Positions 43,732-50,892 of a DNA stretch of 64,000 nt are shown one piece after another. Position 1 is the stretch's first letter, and every line of letters begins with the position of its first letter. This DNA is from Streptoalloteichus hindustanus (GTDB lineage: Bacteria; Actinomycetota; Actinomycetes; Mycobacteriales; Pseudonocardiaceae), in assembly GCF_900129375.1 (NCBI RefSeq), contig NZ_FQVN01000005.1:186001-250000 (forward strand). Reading direction: 5' to 3'. The position numbers and the translations under genes are program-made. The notes beneath the pieces were generated by a model. That model ran no database searches and was not told the DNA's origin. It saw nothing but the letters and a program-made list of their open reading frames with translations.

Positions 43732-44325
43732 TCAGACGGTGTACGGCCGGGCTGTGCGGCCGTCGCGCAGCGTCCGCGCCCACCAGGCGAGCTGGTCGAG
43801 CATGGTCTTGGCGGCGGCCGCGCAGGCCGTCGGATCGGTCGGTTGTCCGTCGGCCGTGAACCGGTCCCATACCTGGTGGAAGCTGACGGTGTCGCGGATC
43901 GTGACGGCGTGGAGCTCGGCGAAGACCAGCCGGAGCTGCTCGACCGCGCGCAGGCCACCCGAGATGGCGCCGTAGCTGACGAAGGCGACCGGCTTGGCGT
44001 GCCACTGCCGGTTGTGCCAGTCGATGGCGTTCTTCAGCGAGGCGGGAAAACTGTGGTTGTACTCCGGGGTGACCACGACGAACGCGTCGGCGCGGTCCAG
44101 GCCGGGCGTCAACACCGAGAGGGCGCGGGCCGCCTCGGGCGTCAGCTCGGAGCCGTGCGGCCGCAGCGACATCGGCAGGTCGATCTCGGCCAGGTCGATG
44201 ACCTCGACCTCCCAGTCGGCACGACCGCGAGCCTGGTCGGTGATCCAGTTCGCGACGGTCGGGCCGAACCGGCCCTCCCGCACGCTGCCGACGATGACGG
44301 CGAGTCGGAGTGGATTCGTTGCCAT
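43732..44325 (-). CDS. NADPH-dependent FMN reductase family protein
   Basis: A 197-residue flavodoxin-like reductase that passes electrons from NADPH to FMN or quinones. The FMN phosphate loop is VIVGSVREGRFGPTVANWI, and the isoalloxazine loop is VVVTPEYNHSFPASLKNAID. GAAGGG lies before the ATG at 44325. It heads an operon with the esterase-like gene and is divergent from soxR. SoxR-controlled quinone or FMN reductases are common in actinomycetes exposed to redox-active antibiotics. Confidence 0.9.
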   Translation of the reverse strand: MATNPLRLAVIVGSVREGRFGPTVANWITDQARGRADWEVEVIDLAEIDLPMSLRPHGSELTPEAARALSVLTPGLDRADAFVVVTPEYNHSFPASLKNAIDWHNRQWHAKPVAFVSYGAISGGLRAVEQLRLVFAELHAVTIRDTVSFHQVWDRFTADGQPTDPTACAAAAKTMLDQLAWWARTLRDGRTARPYTV

Positions 44326-44385
44326 GGAAGACCCTTCGCTGCACACAGGGCGGCGACGTCCGGCGCCCTCGGGAACCAGGCTCAT

Positions 44386-44419
44386 AGGTCAACCAAGGTT
44401 CAGGTCAAGCTAGGTTGGT
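44386..44419. promoter_or_regulatory. Probable SoxR-controlled divergent promoter
   Basis: The gap holds AGGTCAA twice (44386-44392 and 44403-44409) and the dyad core AACC-AA-GGTT (44391-44400). Read leftwards, TTGACC (complement of 44404-44409) with a downstream TATGAG forms a promoter-like pair across the dyad. This is where SoxR should bind to control the FMN-reductase operon and itself. The exact box is inferred. Confidence 0.5.
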
Positions 44420-44422
44420 CCC

Positions 44423-44872
44423 GTGTCACATTCCGAGACGCTCGCTCCCGAGCTGACGATCGGCGAACTGTCCGCGCGCAGCGGTGTGCCCACCTCCGCC
44501 CTGCGCTTCTACGAGCGCAAGGGGTTGATCAGCAGCCGCCGCACCAGCGGCAACCAACGCCGCTACCACCGCAGCGTGCTGCGCAGGCTCGCCTTCGTCC
44601 GCGCCTCGCAGAGCGTGGGCATCCCGCTCTCGGTGATCGAGGGCGTGTTGCAGTTCGTGCCGCAGGACGCCGCGCCCAGCCGGGAGGTGTGGCTCAGGGC
44701 CTCCGAGTGCTGGAGCACGGCGATCAACGAGCGCATCGCCAAGCTGGAGCGCATGCGCGACCGGTTCACGGAGTGCATCGGGTGCGGGTGCCTGTCGTTC
44801 GACCAGTGCCACCTGGTCAACCCCGGGGACAAGCTCGCAGCCGAGGGAACCCACCCGCTCCTCGAACCCTGA
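44423..44872 (+). CDS. soxR: Redox-sensitive transcriptional activator SoxR
   Basis: MerR-family iron-sulfur regulator, 149 residues. The winged helix is LTIGELSARSGVPTSALRFY, then ERKGLISSRRTSGNQRRYHR. The C-terminal cluster-binding motif CIGCGCLSFDQC gives Cys-x2-Cys-x-Cys-x5-Cys for a [2Fe-2S] centre, followed by the family's NPGD. Oxidation by redox-cycling compounds activates it. It is divergent from the FMN-reductase/esterase-like operon, its likely target. Confidence 0.95.
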   Translation: MSHSETLAPELTIGELSARSGVPTSALRFYERKGLISSRRTSGNQRRYHRSVLRRLAFVRASQSVGIPLSVIEGVLQFVPQDAAPSREVWLRASECWSTAINERIAKLERMRDRFTECIGCGCLSFDQCHLVNPGDKLAAEGTHPLLEP

Positions 44873-45001
44873 CCTCCTGTCCGCTGCGCTCACCGCCCCC
44901 TCCCTATTATTCCTCATTCGGTCTATCATGGGGACAGATAGGGTGCGAAGCATGCGTGCGTGTGCCCGCTCCCGGTGCCGCACCCAGGGGAGGACTTCGC
45001 G

Positions 45002-45694
45002 GTGAACCAGGAAAGGCCCCTGTTCCAGGCGGTCGCCGAACACATGGTCACGCTGCCGGCCGGTGATATCACCCTCCGCGACGAGGGCAAGAAGACGAAC
45101 TGGATGGTGGAGGTCGCGGCCTTCCAACTGGCGCGGTATCCGGTGACCCGCGAACTGTTCCGCGCTGTCCGCGGCGAGGAGCTGGAAAGCCTGGCTGGAC
45201 CGCGTGTTCCGGTCACAGGGGTTTCCTGGAAGGACGCCGTCCAGTTCTGCGACCTGCTCTCGCGGTCGGCGGGACTCAAACCCTGCTACACCACGGGCGA
45301 CGACCCGGACGCACTGGACGTCACCTGCGACTGGACCGCCGACGGCTACCGCCTTCCGTCGGAGGCGGAGTGGGAGTACGCCTGCCGCGCGGGCACTTCT
45401 GACGTCCGCTACGGAGAGCTGGACGAGATCGCCTGGCACCGGGCCAACTCCGGCGGCGAGGCGCACGACGTCGCGACCAGGACGCCGAACCCCTGGGGCC
45501 TCCACGACATGATCGGCAACGTCTGGGAGTGGTGCTGGGATCTCTACGACCCCCGGGTCTACGGCCCGTACCGGGTGTTCCGAGGCGGCGGCTGGAACGA
45601 CGTCCCCCGCAGCTGCCGGGCCTCGTGCCGCCGCAAGAGCCACCCGACCTTCCACATCGACGACCTCGGCTTCCGCCTCGCCCGCTCACTCTGA
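45002..45694 (+). CDS. Formylglycine-generating-enzyme (SUMF1) family protein
   Basis: A 230-residue FGE-sulfatase-domain protein. It has the family segments FQLARYPVTRELF, TGVSWKDAVQFCDLLSRSAG, RLPSEAEWEYACRAGT, NPWGLHDMIGNVWEWCWD and FRGGGWNDVPRSCRASCRRK. The Cys in the last segment correspond to the copper-binding active-site region, so it may be active. No sulfatase lies nearby. Many relatives act on other substrates, such as sulfoxide synthesis or peptide modification. The GTG at 45002 follows GGGGAGG by 8 nt. Its 3' end overlaps the converging XRE gene by 9 nt. Confidence 0.85.
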   Translation: MNQERPLFQAVAEHMVTLPAGDITLRDEGKKTNWMVEVAAFQLARYPVTRELFRAVRGEELESLAGPRVPVTGVSWKDAVQFCDLLSRSAGLKPCYTTGDDPDALDVTCDWTADGYRLPSEAEWEYACRAGTSDVRYGELDEIAWHRANSGGEAHDVATRTPNPWGLHDMIGNVWEWCWDLYDPRVYGPYRVFRGGGWNDVPRSCRASCRRKSHPTFHIDDLGFRLARSL

Positions 45695-46570
45695 GGTCTG
45701 CTCCCCGTGCCCGCGGGGACGGGCGCTGTGTGCTTCTGCGATGGACGCCGCGCATTTGACCAAAATGCGTCGCGCGTCATCACCTTCGGCTGCAACTGAC
45801 CACAGCATGTCGGCAAGCTTGTGGTACGTTGCCAGACTGGCGGGAGAGTCTGTGTTGATTTCGGTATCCGCGGTTTCGATGAGAACCCGGTTTCCCACGA
45901 TCCAGAAGCCAGTGGTGGGAACTGCGGGCAGCCTCGTGTCGAGCGGGATGATCCCGAACCTGACCGTGGGCAGGCTGAGCAGCGCCAGAATCCGGTCGAT
46001 CTGTGCGACCATGACCTCTGGCGGGCAGACGAAGTAGCGGAGAGCCGACTCGCACATCAACAGCTCGATTCGCTTCTCGCTGTCGTACAGTGCTCGTTGT
46101 CGTTCCAGTCGGACGCGCACCGCTTCGTCTGTGTCGTGCGGTGTTTCCTGAAACTCTGCCGAAGAGGTGAAGACGTGACGTGCGTACTCGGCTATCTGAA
46201 CCAACCCGGGAACGACTACGAGCTCGAACGCCCGGATGGTCGAGGCTGAGTTTTCGATTTTGCCGCTGTAGCGCTGTCGTTTGCCGTGGCCGGATCGGAG
46301 TTGCACTTTCCACGAGTTCGCCGCGATTCGGATCTGACGCAGTTCGTCGCGCATGCGCGCGATCACGGCCTCCGGCGCCCCGACAGCTCCGAGCCATGCC
46401 GAGACGTCGGAGTCCGTAGGGTTCTGGCTGCCGTTCTCGATCTTCGACACCTTGGACGGGTGCCAGTGGGCCTTGCCCGCGAGCTGCTTGCCGGACAGGC
46501 CGGCTTCGAGGCGGAGGCGTCGAAGCTCGTCGGCGAATTCGAGCCGACGGTTGTCGGGGCTGGTGCTCAC
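45686..46570 (-). CDS. XRE-family regulator with DUF5753 domain
   Basis: A 294-residue actinobacterial regulator. The N-terminal helix-turn-helix is DELRRLRLEAGLSGKQLAGK, then AHWHPSKVSKIENGSQNPT. DUF5753 follows (FELVVVPGLVQIAEYARHVF, LLMCESALRYFVCPPEVM). Such proteins usually pair with a small DUF397-type protein downstream; none is present here, as the gene abuts the formylglycine-type gene. The ATG at 46570 has AGGAG about 10 nt upstream. Confidence 0.88.
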   Translation of the reverse strand: MSTSPDNRRLEFADELRRLRLEAGLSGKQLAGKAHWHPSKVSKIENGSQNPTDSDVSAWLGAVGAPEAVIARMRDELRQIRIAANSWKVQLRSGHGKRQRYSGKIENSASTIRAFELVVVPGLVQIAEYARHVFTSSAEFQETPHDTDEAVRVRLERQRALYDSEKRIELLMCESALRYFVCPPEVMVAQIDRILALLSLPTVRFGIIPLDTRLPAVPTTGFWIVGNRVLIETADTEINTDSPASLATYHKLADMLWSVAAEGDDARRILVKCAASIAEAHSARPRGHGEQTSE

Positions 46571-46604
46571 GGGCTCCTCTTGGTGCTATGGCTGCATGTA
46601 GTCG

Positions 46605-47147
46605 TTGAACGCGACTGCGTGTCGCCACGCCGTGTCGCGCCACGATCGGTATGGCGCCACGGTAGCTGGGTCCGTGAGCAACTCGGCTCCGTTCAGGGGC
46701 GACCTCGCCCCGCGGAGCGTGGTCAACGAAGCCACGTTACTGGGCTTCGCCTGCCGGTCCCCGCAGTTCCTCGACGCCGGGCTCTGGCCTGTCTCACCGT
46801 TATGCTCGCCGCGGCTGATCCGGTTCGGAGAGCAGCTCCCGATCGAGTGGCGACGGAACAAGCGGATCTGCCGGGACCGACTTGCCCGTCTCGGCTTCTC
46901 CTGAGACGTCGTGCATCCACCGCTGCGGGAGAACTTCCGGCACATCATGGAGTACGGCCTGCGTGAGTACGGAGTGCCTTTGCTCGGTCGGCTGATCAAG
47001 GACTCGGTTCTGGTTGACCTTGGCTATGTTGCTGGCGAACAACTGCGGGCCGCACACGAGCGGTACACGATGGGGACGAGTCCAGTTGACCTTCTGCTGT
47101 TCCCGTTCCTGGCGACCGAGTTGGGGCTGCGGGCGCTCACGCAGTGA
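46605..47147 (+). pseudogene. Asparagine-synthase-like C-terminal remnant with in-frame stop
   Basis: One reading frame encodes a coherent C-terminal region: LWPVSPLCSPRLIRFGEQLP, IEWRRNKRICRDRLARLGFS, then a TGA at 46902-46904, then in the same frame DVVHPPLRENFRHIMEYGLR and DSVLVDLGYVAGEQL to 47147. This matches the C-terminal part of asparagine-synthase-related proteins such as those in lasso-peptide clusters. The N-terminal glutaminase and ATP-binding parts are absent, and the homologous stretch starts only near 46680. It is a broken relic, probably of a peptide-cyclase or similar gene. The following GNAT could be a surviving neighbour. Family assignment is moderate. Confidence 0.55.
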
Positions 47148-47170
47148 CAGTCGGAGGTGGGGGAGAACCC

Positions 47171-47758
47171 ATGTACTACGCGATGCGCCCTGCGGTCCCC
47201 GCCGACCGTGACGATGTGGTCGCCATGGTGCGGGCGCGCGCCGAGTGGATGCGCGTTCACGGGCACGGCCGTTGGGTGAGCTGGCACGGCATGGCTGACG
47301 TGCTCGGCGGCCAGATCGGCAACGGGTGGCCGGTGTGGGTCCTCACCGCCGGGCGGTCGGTGCTCGGTTGCACCACGGCGACCGAGGAAACCCCGGAGTT
47401 GGGGTGGACCGAGCAGGAGCGAACCGAGCCGGCGCTGTGGTTGCAGTCGACGGCGACCTTTCCCAACCACGACGGCCGTCATCCGGTCGGGACGCTGATC
47501 GCGTTCTGGGCGCTGGACCGGGCCGCCCGCCTCGGGGCCGCGTGGGTGCGACGTGGGGTGCTGACCAACGGTGCGGGCGACAACGTCGGCTTGGTCCGGT
47601 ACTACCGGTGGCAGGGGTGGCGGGTCGTGCGTGCGTGCCGTCACCCCCGCAAGGAGGGGGTGATGGTGTGGTCACTGGCTCGCCCCGCCGAGCCGCAACC
47701 CGAACTGTCCGGCATTCTCCGGGAGGTCGGCGCCATGCTCCCCAACCACGCGCGGTGA
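47171..47758 (+). CDS. GNAT-family N-acetyltransferase
   Basis: A 195-residue acyltransferase. The early strand MYYAMRPAVPADRDDVVAMV, the central substrate strand ELGWTEQERTEPALWLQSTA, and the acetyl-CoA region GTLIAFWALDRAARLGAAWV, then NVGLVRYYRWQGWRVVR, fit the GNAT fold. The usual RxxGxG/A loop is replaced by HPVGTL. GGAGGTGGGGGAG precedes the ATG at 47171; an upstream GTG at 47144 is less likely. Substrate unknown. It directly follows the asparagine-synthase remnant and is convergent with the peptide/PP2C pair. Confidence 0.83.
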   Translation: MYYAMRPAVPADRDDVVAMVRARAEWMRVHGHGRWVSWHGMADVLGGQIGNGWPVWVLTAGRSVLGCTTATEETPELGWTEQERTEPALWLQSTATFPNHDGRHPVGTLIAFWALDRAARLGAAWVRRGVLTNGAGDNVGLVRYYRWQGWRVVRACRHPRKEGVMVWSLARPAEPQPELSGILREVGAMLPNHAR

Positions 47759-47823
47759 GGCGCGAAACCGGGTCTGGGTGTCCACAATGGACGGAGGTCC
47801 CGGCGTCGGGGCCTCCGTTGTGA

Positions 47824-47907
47824 TCACTTCTTGACGGGCGTGATCGGCTGCGTCTTCTCGTTGTCACCCCCGTAGTCGTTGGTGTTACCGTCGTTGCCGC
47901 CGCTCAT
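47824..47907 (-). CDS. 27-residue Gly/Asn-rich peptide coupled to PP2C gene
   Basis: A 27-codon ORF whose ATG lies 4 nt after the PP2C stop. The ribosome site GAGAGGGGG is made from the last PP2C codons, so translation is coupled. The first half is GGNDGNTNDYGGDNE and the end is a Lys-rich PITPVKK tail. There is no hydrophobic part or Cys. It could be a modified-peptide precursor, a phosphatase partner or a small effector. Too short for homology judgement by eye. Confidence 0.55.
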   Translation of the reverse strand: MSGGNDGNTNDYGGDNEKTQPITPVKK

Positions 47908-47911
47908 GTGG

Positions 47912-48631
47912 TCACCCCCTCTCGGTTTTCGGATGCGGGTGTGGCACCACCAGGACGGTGATGTCGTCTCGGCTCTTCTCCCGTCCGGCCTTCACGATCT
48001 GCTGAGCGCACATTTCCGGATCGCCGGAGTGTTCCCGCACGATGTCGGTCAGCTCGGAGTCGGTGAGCCGGTGGATTCCGTCCGACGCGAGAATGAGCAG
48101 GGGCCTGTGGGTCACGAAGCTTTCCACTCCGTGGTACGACGCGCGAGCCAGGCTGTTGGTGATGACGTTGTCGTACTTCCGGGCCTCCTCGTCGGAAAGC
48201 CCCTCCTCTCGGAGCATCTGCCCCTGAGTGTGCGGCGTCGTCAGCCGCGTGACCTCCTGTTTCTCCGGGTCGTAGCCGTAGGCCGCCGCGTCCCCCGCCC
48301 ACGCGACGAGGGATTCGCCGTTGGGGAGCATGGTGGCGACGACGATGGTTCCGCTCGGCGCCGGGTGTTCCACTGCCGGGTCCTCGCAGAGCTCCGCCGC
48401 GATCATCACGCCCCGCACTGGCGTGCGGCGCGCGGCGATCCTCACCGCGGTGGCGGCGGCGAGCTGCGCGAACTCCGCGACCTCCGGAGTGGAACCGGTG
48501 CCGTCGACGATCGCGACGGCGAGCCGGTCGTGGAACTGGTGATGGGCGTGGGCGTCGGCGTTGAGCGGGCGCTTCGGGCCCTTCTCCGTCGCGACGCCGA
48601 TGACAGGGCCAGAGGTGTTCGTTTCGGCCAT
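47912..48631 (-). CDS. PP2C-type serine/threonine phosphatase
   Basis: A 239-residue, stand-alone metal-dependent phosphatase. The visible motifs are AVAIVDGTGSTPEVAEFAQL (metal Asp-Gly), SLVAWAGDAAAYGYD, LLILASDGIHRLTDSE and KSRDDITVLVV, with the metal-binding Asp residues in place. The ATG at 48631 has only a weak ribosome site. No partner kinase is adjacent. The coupled 27-residue peptide downstream and the convergent GNAT suggest a small accessory locus rather than core signalling. Confidence 0.85.
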   Translation of the reverse strand: MAETNTSGPVIGVATEKGPKRPLNADAHAHHQFHDRLAVAIVDGTGSTPEVAEFAQLAAATAVRIAARRTPVRGVMIAAELCEDPAVEHPAPSGTIVVATMLPNGESLVAWAGDAAAYGYDPEKQEVTRLTTPHTQGQMLREEGLSDEEARKYDNVITNSLARASYHGVESFVTHRPLLILASDGIHRLTDSELTDIVREHSGDPEMCAQQIVKAGREKSRDDITVLVVPHPHPKTERG

Positions 48632-48738
48632 GGCTGCACTTTCTACGGGATGTGGTGGCCTGGTCAGAATCCTGTGTCGCCGGCAGTCAAACAATCCTTC
48701 TTTCGGGTGGGGGCTGAGTAAATGGGCGAAAACTCATG

Positions 48739-48777
48739 CCGTTACCCGCCAGGCGTGGCGACCCTGGCGGGTAACGG
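48739..48777. repeat. 15-bp perfect inverted repeat
   Basis: CCGTTACCCGCCAGG (48739-48753) and its exact complement (48763-48777) enclose a 9-nt loop. It lies in the 311-bp gap between the PP2C gene and the gene at 48943, upstream of PP2C. It is not placed as a terminator of PP2C. It may end the transcript of the leftward gene pair (stop at 48943), or be a regulatory or mobile-element scar. No T-run follows. Nothing else is seen in this gap. Confidence 0.6.
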
Positions 48778-48942
48778 TGGGTACGGTAATCGGGTGCGGT
48801 CGTAGAGCGTTCGATAAACCTCCCTGTGGTCGTTGTTGAATGCAGGCGGTACCCCTGGTGGTGTTCGCCCTCGTACTCGGTGGACTCGCGGTCTCGTTCG
48901 AAACCAGGCCGTCGTGGCCTTTTCCGGGAAGGCGGCGGGGTG

Positions 48943-49308
48943 TCAGACGAGTGGGCGCGGTGGTGTCCACAGCGCCGGCGCGGTAGCTCTGGTCAGGTTG
49001 GGCGTGAGTCGATCTCCCGGTGGTGGCAGGGTCAACAGCCACTGGACCACCTCGATCAGGCTGCTGGTCTTCTCCCAGACCAGGCTCGGCGGGTCGTCGC
49101 CGGTCATCCGCAGCCCGAGCACCTCGCTGGAAAAGCGCACGCCGATCACGTCCCGGTGGCCGTCCGGCCACTCCCAGAACCCGTCCACCTCCACCGGCTG
49201 CCCGTTCCGCACCAGCGGAGGAAGGAACCGCCACCCCAGGTTCCGCAACGCGATCAGGTGCCCCAACTCCGGAAACGCCTCCACCGCCCGCTGGTCCGCG
49301 ACGTTCAC
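48943..49308 (-). CDS. Conserved actinobacterial hypothetical protein, 121 residues
   Basis: A small soluble protein with the segments LGHLIALRNLGWRFLPPLVR, VDGFWEWPDGHRDVIGVRFS and LTLPPPGDRLTPNLTRATAP. I recall similar proteins as common strain-variable genes in streptomycetes and relatives, without known function. The GTG start overlaps the stop of the small gene upstream (GTGA at 49305-49308), so the pair is translated together. It may be part of a two-gene toxin-antitoxin-like or regulatory unit, but nothing in the sequence proves that. Confidence 0.7.
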   Translation of the reverse strand: MNVADQRAVEAFPELGHLIALRNLGWRFLPPLVRNGQPVEVDGFWEWPDGHRDVIGVRFSSEVLGLRMTGDDPPSLVWEKTSSLIEVVQWLLTLPPPGDRLTPNLTRATAPALWTPPRPLV

Positions 49309-49481
49309 CGGCCACCCCGCAGAGCCCTCATACGAAGCTCGTACGCCAGGATGACGAGAGGGTCAGCGGGCAGCCTGACCCGCACCCGCCGCCGCACAAC
49401 CGCTCGCCTCGGTGCCACGTACCTCATCAGCTTGCTCGCGAACTCAAGCAACAGCGCCTCCCGACAGTCCACTGTGGTCAC
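49305..49481 (-). CDS. Small basic protein, 58 residues, coupled to the gene at 48943
   Basis: Start GTG at 49481, stop overlapping the next GTG. The protein is basic (APRRAVVRRRVRVRLPADPL) and ends AYELRMRALRGGR. Composition and the perfect start-stop overlap argue that it is real, although no strong ribosome site was seen. It forms a two-gene unit with the 121-residue protein. Confidence 0.6.
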   Translation of the reverse strand: MTTVDCREALLLEFASKLMRYVAPRRAVVRRRVRVRLPADPLVILAYELRMRALRGGR

Positions 49482-49629
49482 TTGCTGTGAAGTTGGCCGG
49501 CGACGGGGACGCGGGCCCGTCAGTGTCGCGCCCCCGTCGCCGAGGCCCCGCCGCCCTGTGGCGGGACCCGACCGTCCACCGATCCGCGCGGAGCCTGGGG
49601 AAGCCCCGGTTCGGACCGGTGGACGGTGG

Positions 49630-49707
49630 CTATCTGAGGCCGGGCAGCAGCATCACGGCGACCAGGCCGAGGAGAGCCTGTAGGGGTAGCGATGACAGAG
49701 TTGTCAT
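49630..49707 (-). CDS. 25-residue hydrophobic peptide, divergent from XRE-TPR regulator
   Basis: A 25-codon ORF with a strong ribosome site (GGGAGG, 7 nt before the ATG). The product is mostly hydrophobic (LPLQALLGLVAVMLLPGLR at its end) and could insert in the membrane or be exported. A palindrome (49691-49708) overlaps its first codons. Its position next to an HTH-TPR regulator resembles peptide-pheromone/RRNPP receptor pairs of Firmicutes. That role is inference. Confidence 0.55.
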   Translation of the reverse strand: MTTLSSLPLQALLGLVAVMLLPGLR

Positions 49708-49708
49708 C
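49691..49708. promoter_or_regulatory. 7-bp-arm palindrome at peptide/XRE divergent junction
   Basis: GATGACA (49691-49697) and TGTCATC (49702-49708) are perfect arms around GAGT. It covers the start codon of the 25-residue ORF. A regulator bound here would block translation-start-region transcription of the peptide gene. It is a candidate site for the adjacent XRE protein. Confidence 0.5.
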
Positions 49709-49830
49709 TGTTCGCCTCCCAACGTCGTGGGGCCGGTGTGCTCCCGTTCGCTTCCGGAGGGAATTCTTTCGATCACGAGCGGCGGCAGGAACTGGTCGGC
49801 CGTCTGCGGGAGTCTGCAAAACTGGTGCGT

Positions 49831-50763
49831 ATGGCCGACATGGGCTCGGTTCTCAGAGCTGCACGCACTACGGCCGGTGTCAGCCTGGCTGGCATGGCGG
49901 AACGGACGAACTACAGCAAGCCCTACCTGGGGCAGCTCGAAACAGGGAAGCGCGCGGTCCTGCCCCAGCACGTGGCGGCCTACGAACGAGCCCTGGGGGT
50001 GGACCTCGATCGCATCGCGTTCGCGGCGTCCGCCCCTCGCAGGGTCGACGGTGCCAGTCTCGCCAGCTTGGCCACCATCCTCAGCTCGACACGACGGCTG
50101 GAAGACGTCGTGGGTGTTGGGGGAGTGCTCGACACAGTGCGCGGAGTGCACCAACTCAGCCAGGTGCTCGCGCGAGAAGCGCGAGCTGCTCTCGAAGCGC
50201 CAGCCGTGCGCCTGGCCAGCGAGATCAGCCAGTACCGGGGGTGGCTCGAACTCGCCGCTGGCGACCAGTCCAGGGCAGCGCGCTGCCTGGGCACTGCGGT
50301 CGAACTGGCGCGACAGGCCGACGACCCCGACCGGTTGGCGCACGGGCTCAGCTTCACGGCGTACTCGGCGTTGGAGGCGGGGCGGGTCAAGGATGCCGCC
50401 GCACTGATCGACGAGGCGCTGCGGGATGGCCGTGTCCACCCGCTCATCCGCATGTACGACCGCTACCAACTCGCACGGGTGCATGCAGCGGCTGGGGAGT
50501 CCTACGCCGCTCAACGCGCCCTCATCGTGGCGGACAAGGCCGCCGAGGAGGCGGTGGCCGAGGAGCCGCCCGATGCGGGCTACTGGTACACGGATGGACT
50601 CTGGGGGTTGTATCGGGGCAGGGTGCTCTGGCTCCTCGGGCAACAGAACAGCGCAAGACAAGAAGTTCAGGCCGGGCTCGCGGCCATGCCGCGGGAGCAC
50701 CGTGAAGCGGGGTGGGCCGCGAAATGGGTGAGAGCCGTACAGGGCGGCGACGTCCCGCACTGA
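49831..50763 (+). CDS. XRE-family regulator with TPR-like C-terminal domain
   Basis: A 310-residue protein. The N-terminal helix-turn-helix is SVLRAARTTAGVSLAGMAER, then TNYSKPYLGQLETGKRAVLP. From residue about 110 onwards, helical TPR-like repeats are seen (EISQYRGWLELAAGDQSRAA, SFTAYSALEAGRVKDAAALI, RYQLARVHAAAGESYAAQRA). HTH plus TPR is the architecture of peptide-sensing RRNPP regulators and of common actinobacterial regulators. The ATG at 49831 is preferred because the domain starts there. An upstream GTG at 49738 is open; neither has a clear ribosome site. Divergent from a small hydrophobic peptide. Confidence 0.82.
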   Translation: MADMGSVLRAARTTAGVSLAGMAERTNYSKPYLGQLETGKRAVLPQHVAAYERALGVDLDRIAFAASAPRRVDGASLASLATILSSTRRLEDVVGVGGVLDTVRGVHQLSQVLAREARAALEAPAVRLASEISQYRGWLELAAGDQSRAARCLGTAVELARQADDPDRLAHGLSFTAYSALEAGRVKDAAALIDEALRDGRVHPLIRMYDRYQLARVHAAAGESYAAQRALIVADKAAEEAVAEEPPDAGYWYTDGLWGLYRGRVLWLLGQQNSARQEVQAGLAAMPREHREAGWAAKWVRAVQGGDVPH

Positions 50764-50892
50764 GCGTGTCCTGGGAAAGTCATGCCGTGGTACGCGACGA
50801 CCAGGGCGAGGCCGTGGTTCTTGGTCGCCGCGGGAGGTGGTGGAGCTGGATCGTGAGTTGACTGCCCTTCTGCGCGAGGGCTGACACTATCG

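Noticed and set aside
46586-46999. Leftward 137-codon ORF upstream of the XRE/DUF5753 gene
   Set aside because: Only the last 35 codons look like protein. The rest is antisense of the asparagine-synthase-like remnant, so it is not a whole gene.
48840-48985. Rightward 48-codon ORF with hydrophobic N-terminus
   Set aside because: No ribosome site, and its second half runs antisense through the better-supported gene at 48943-49308.
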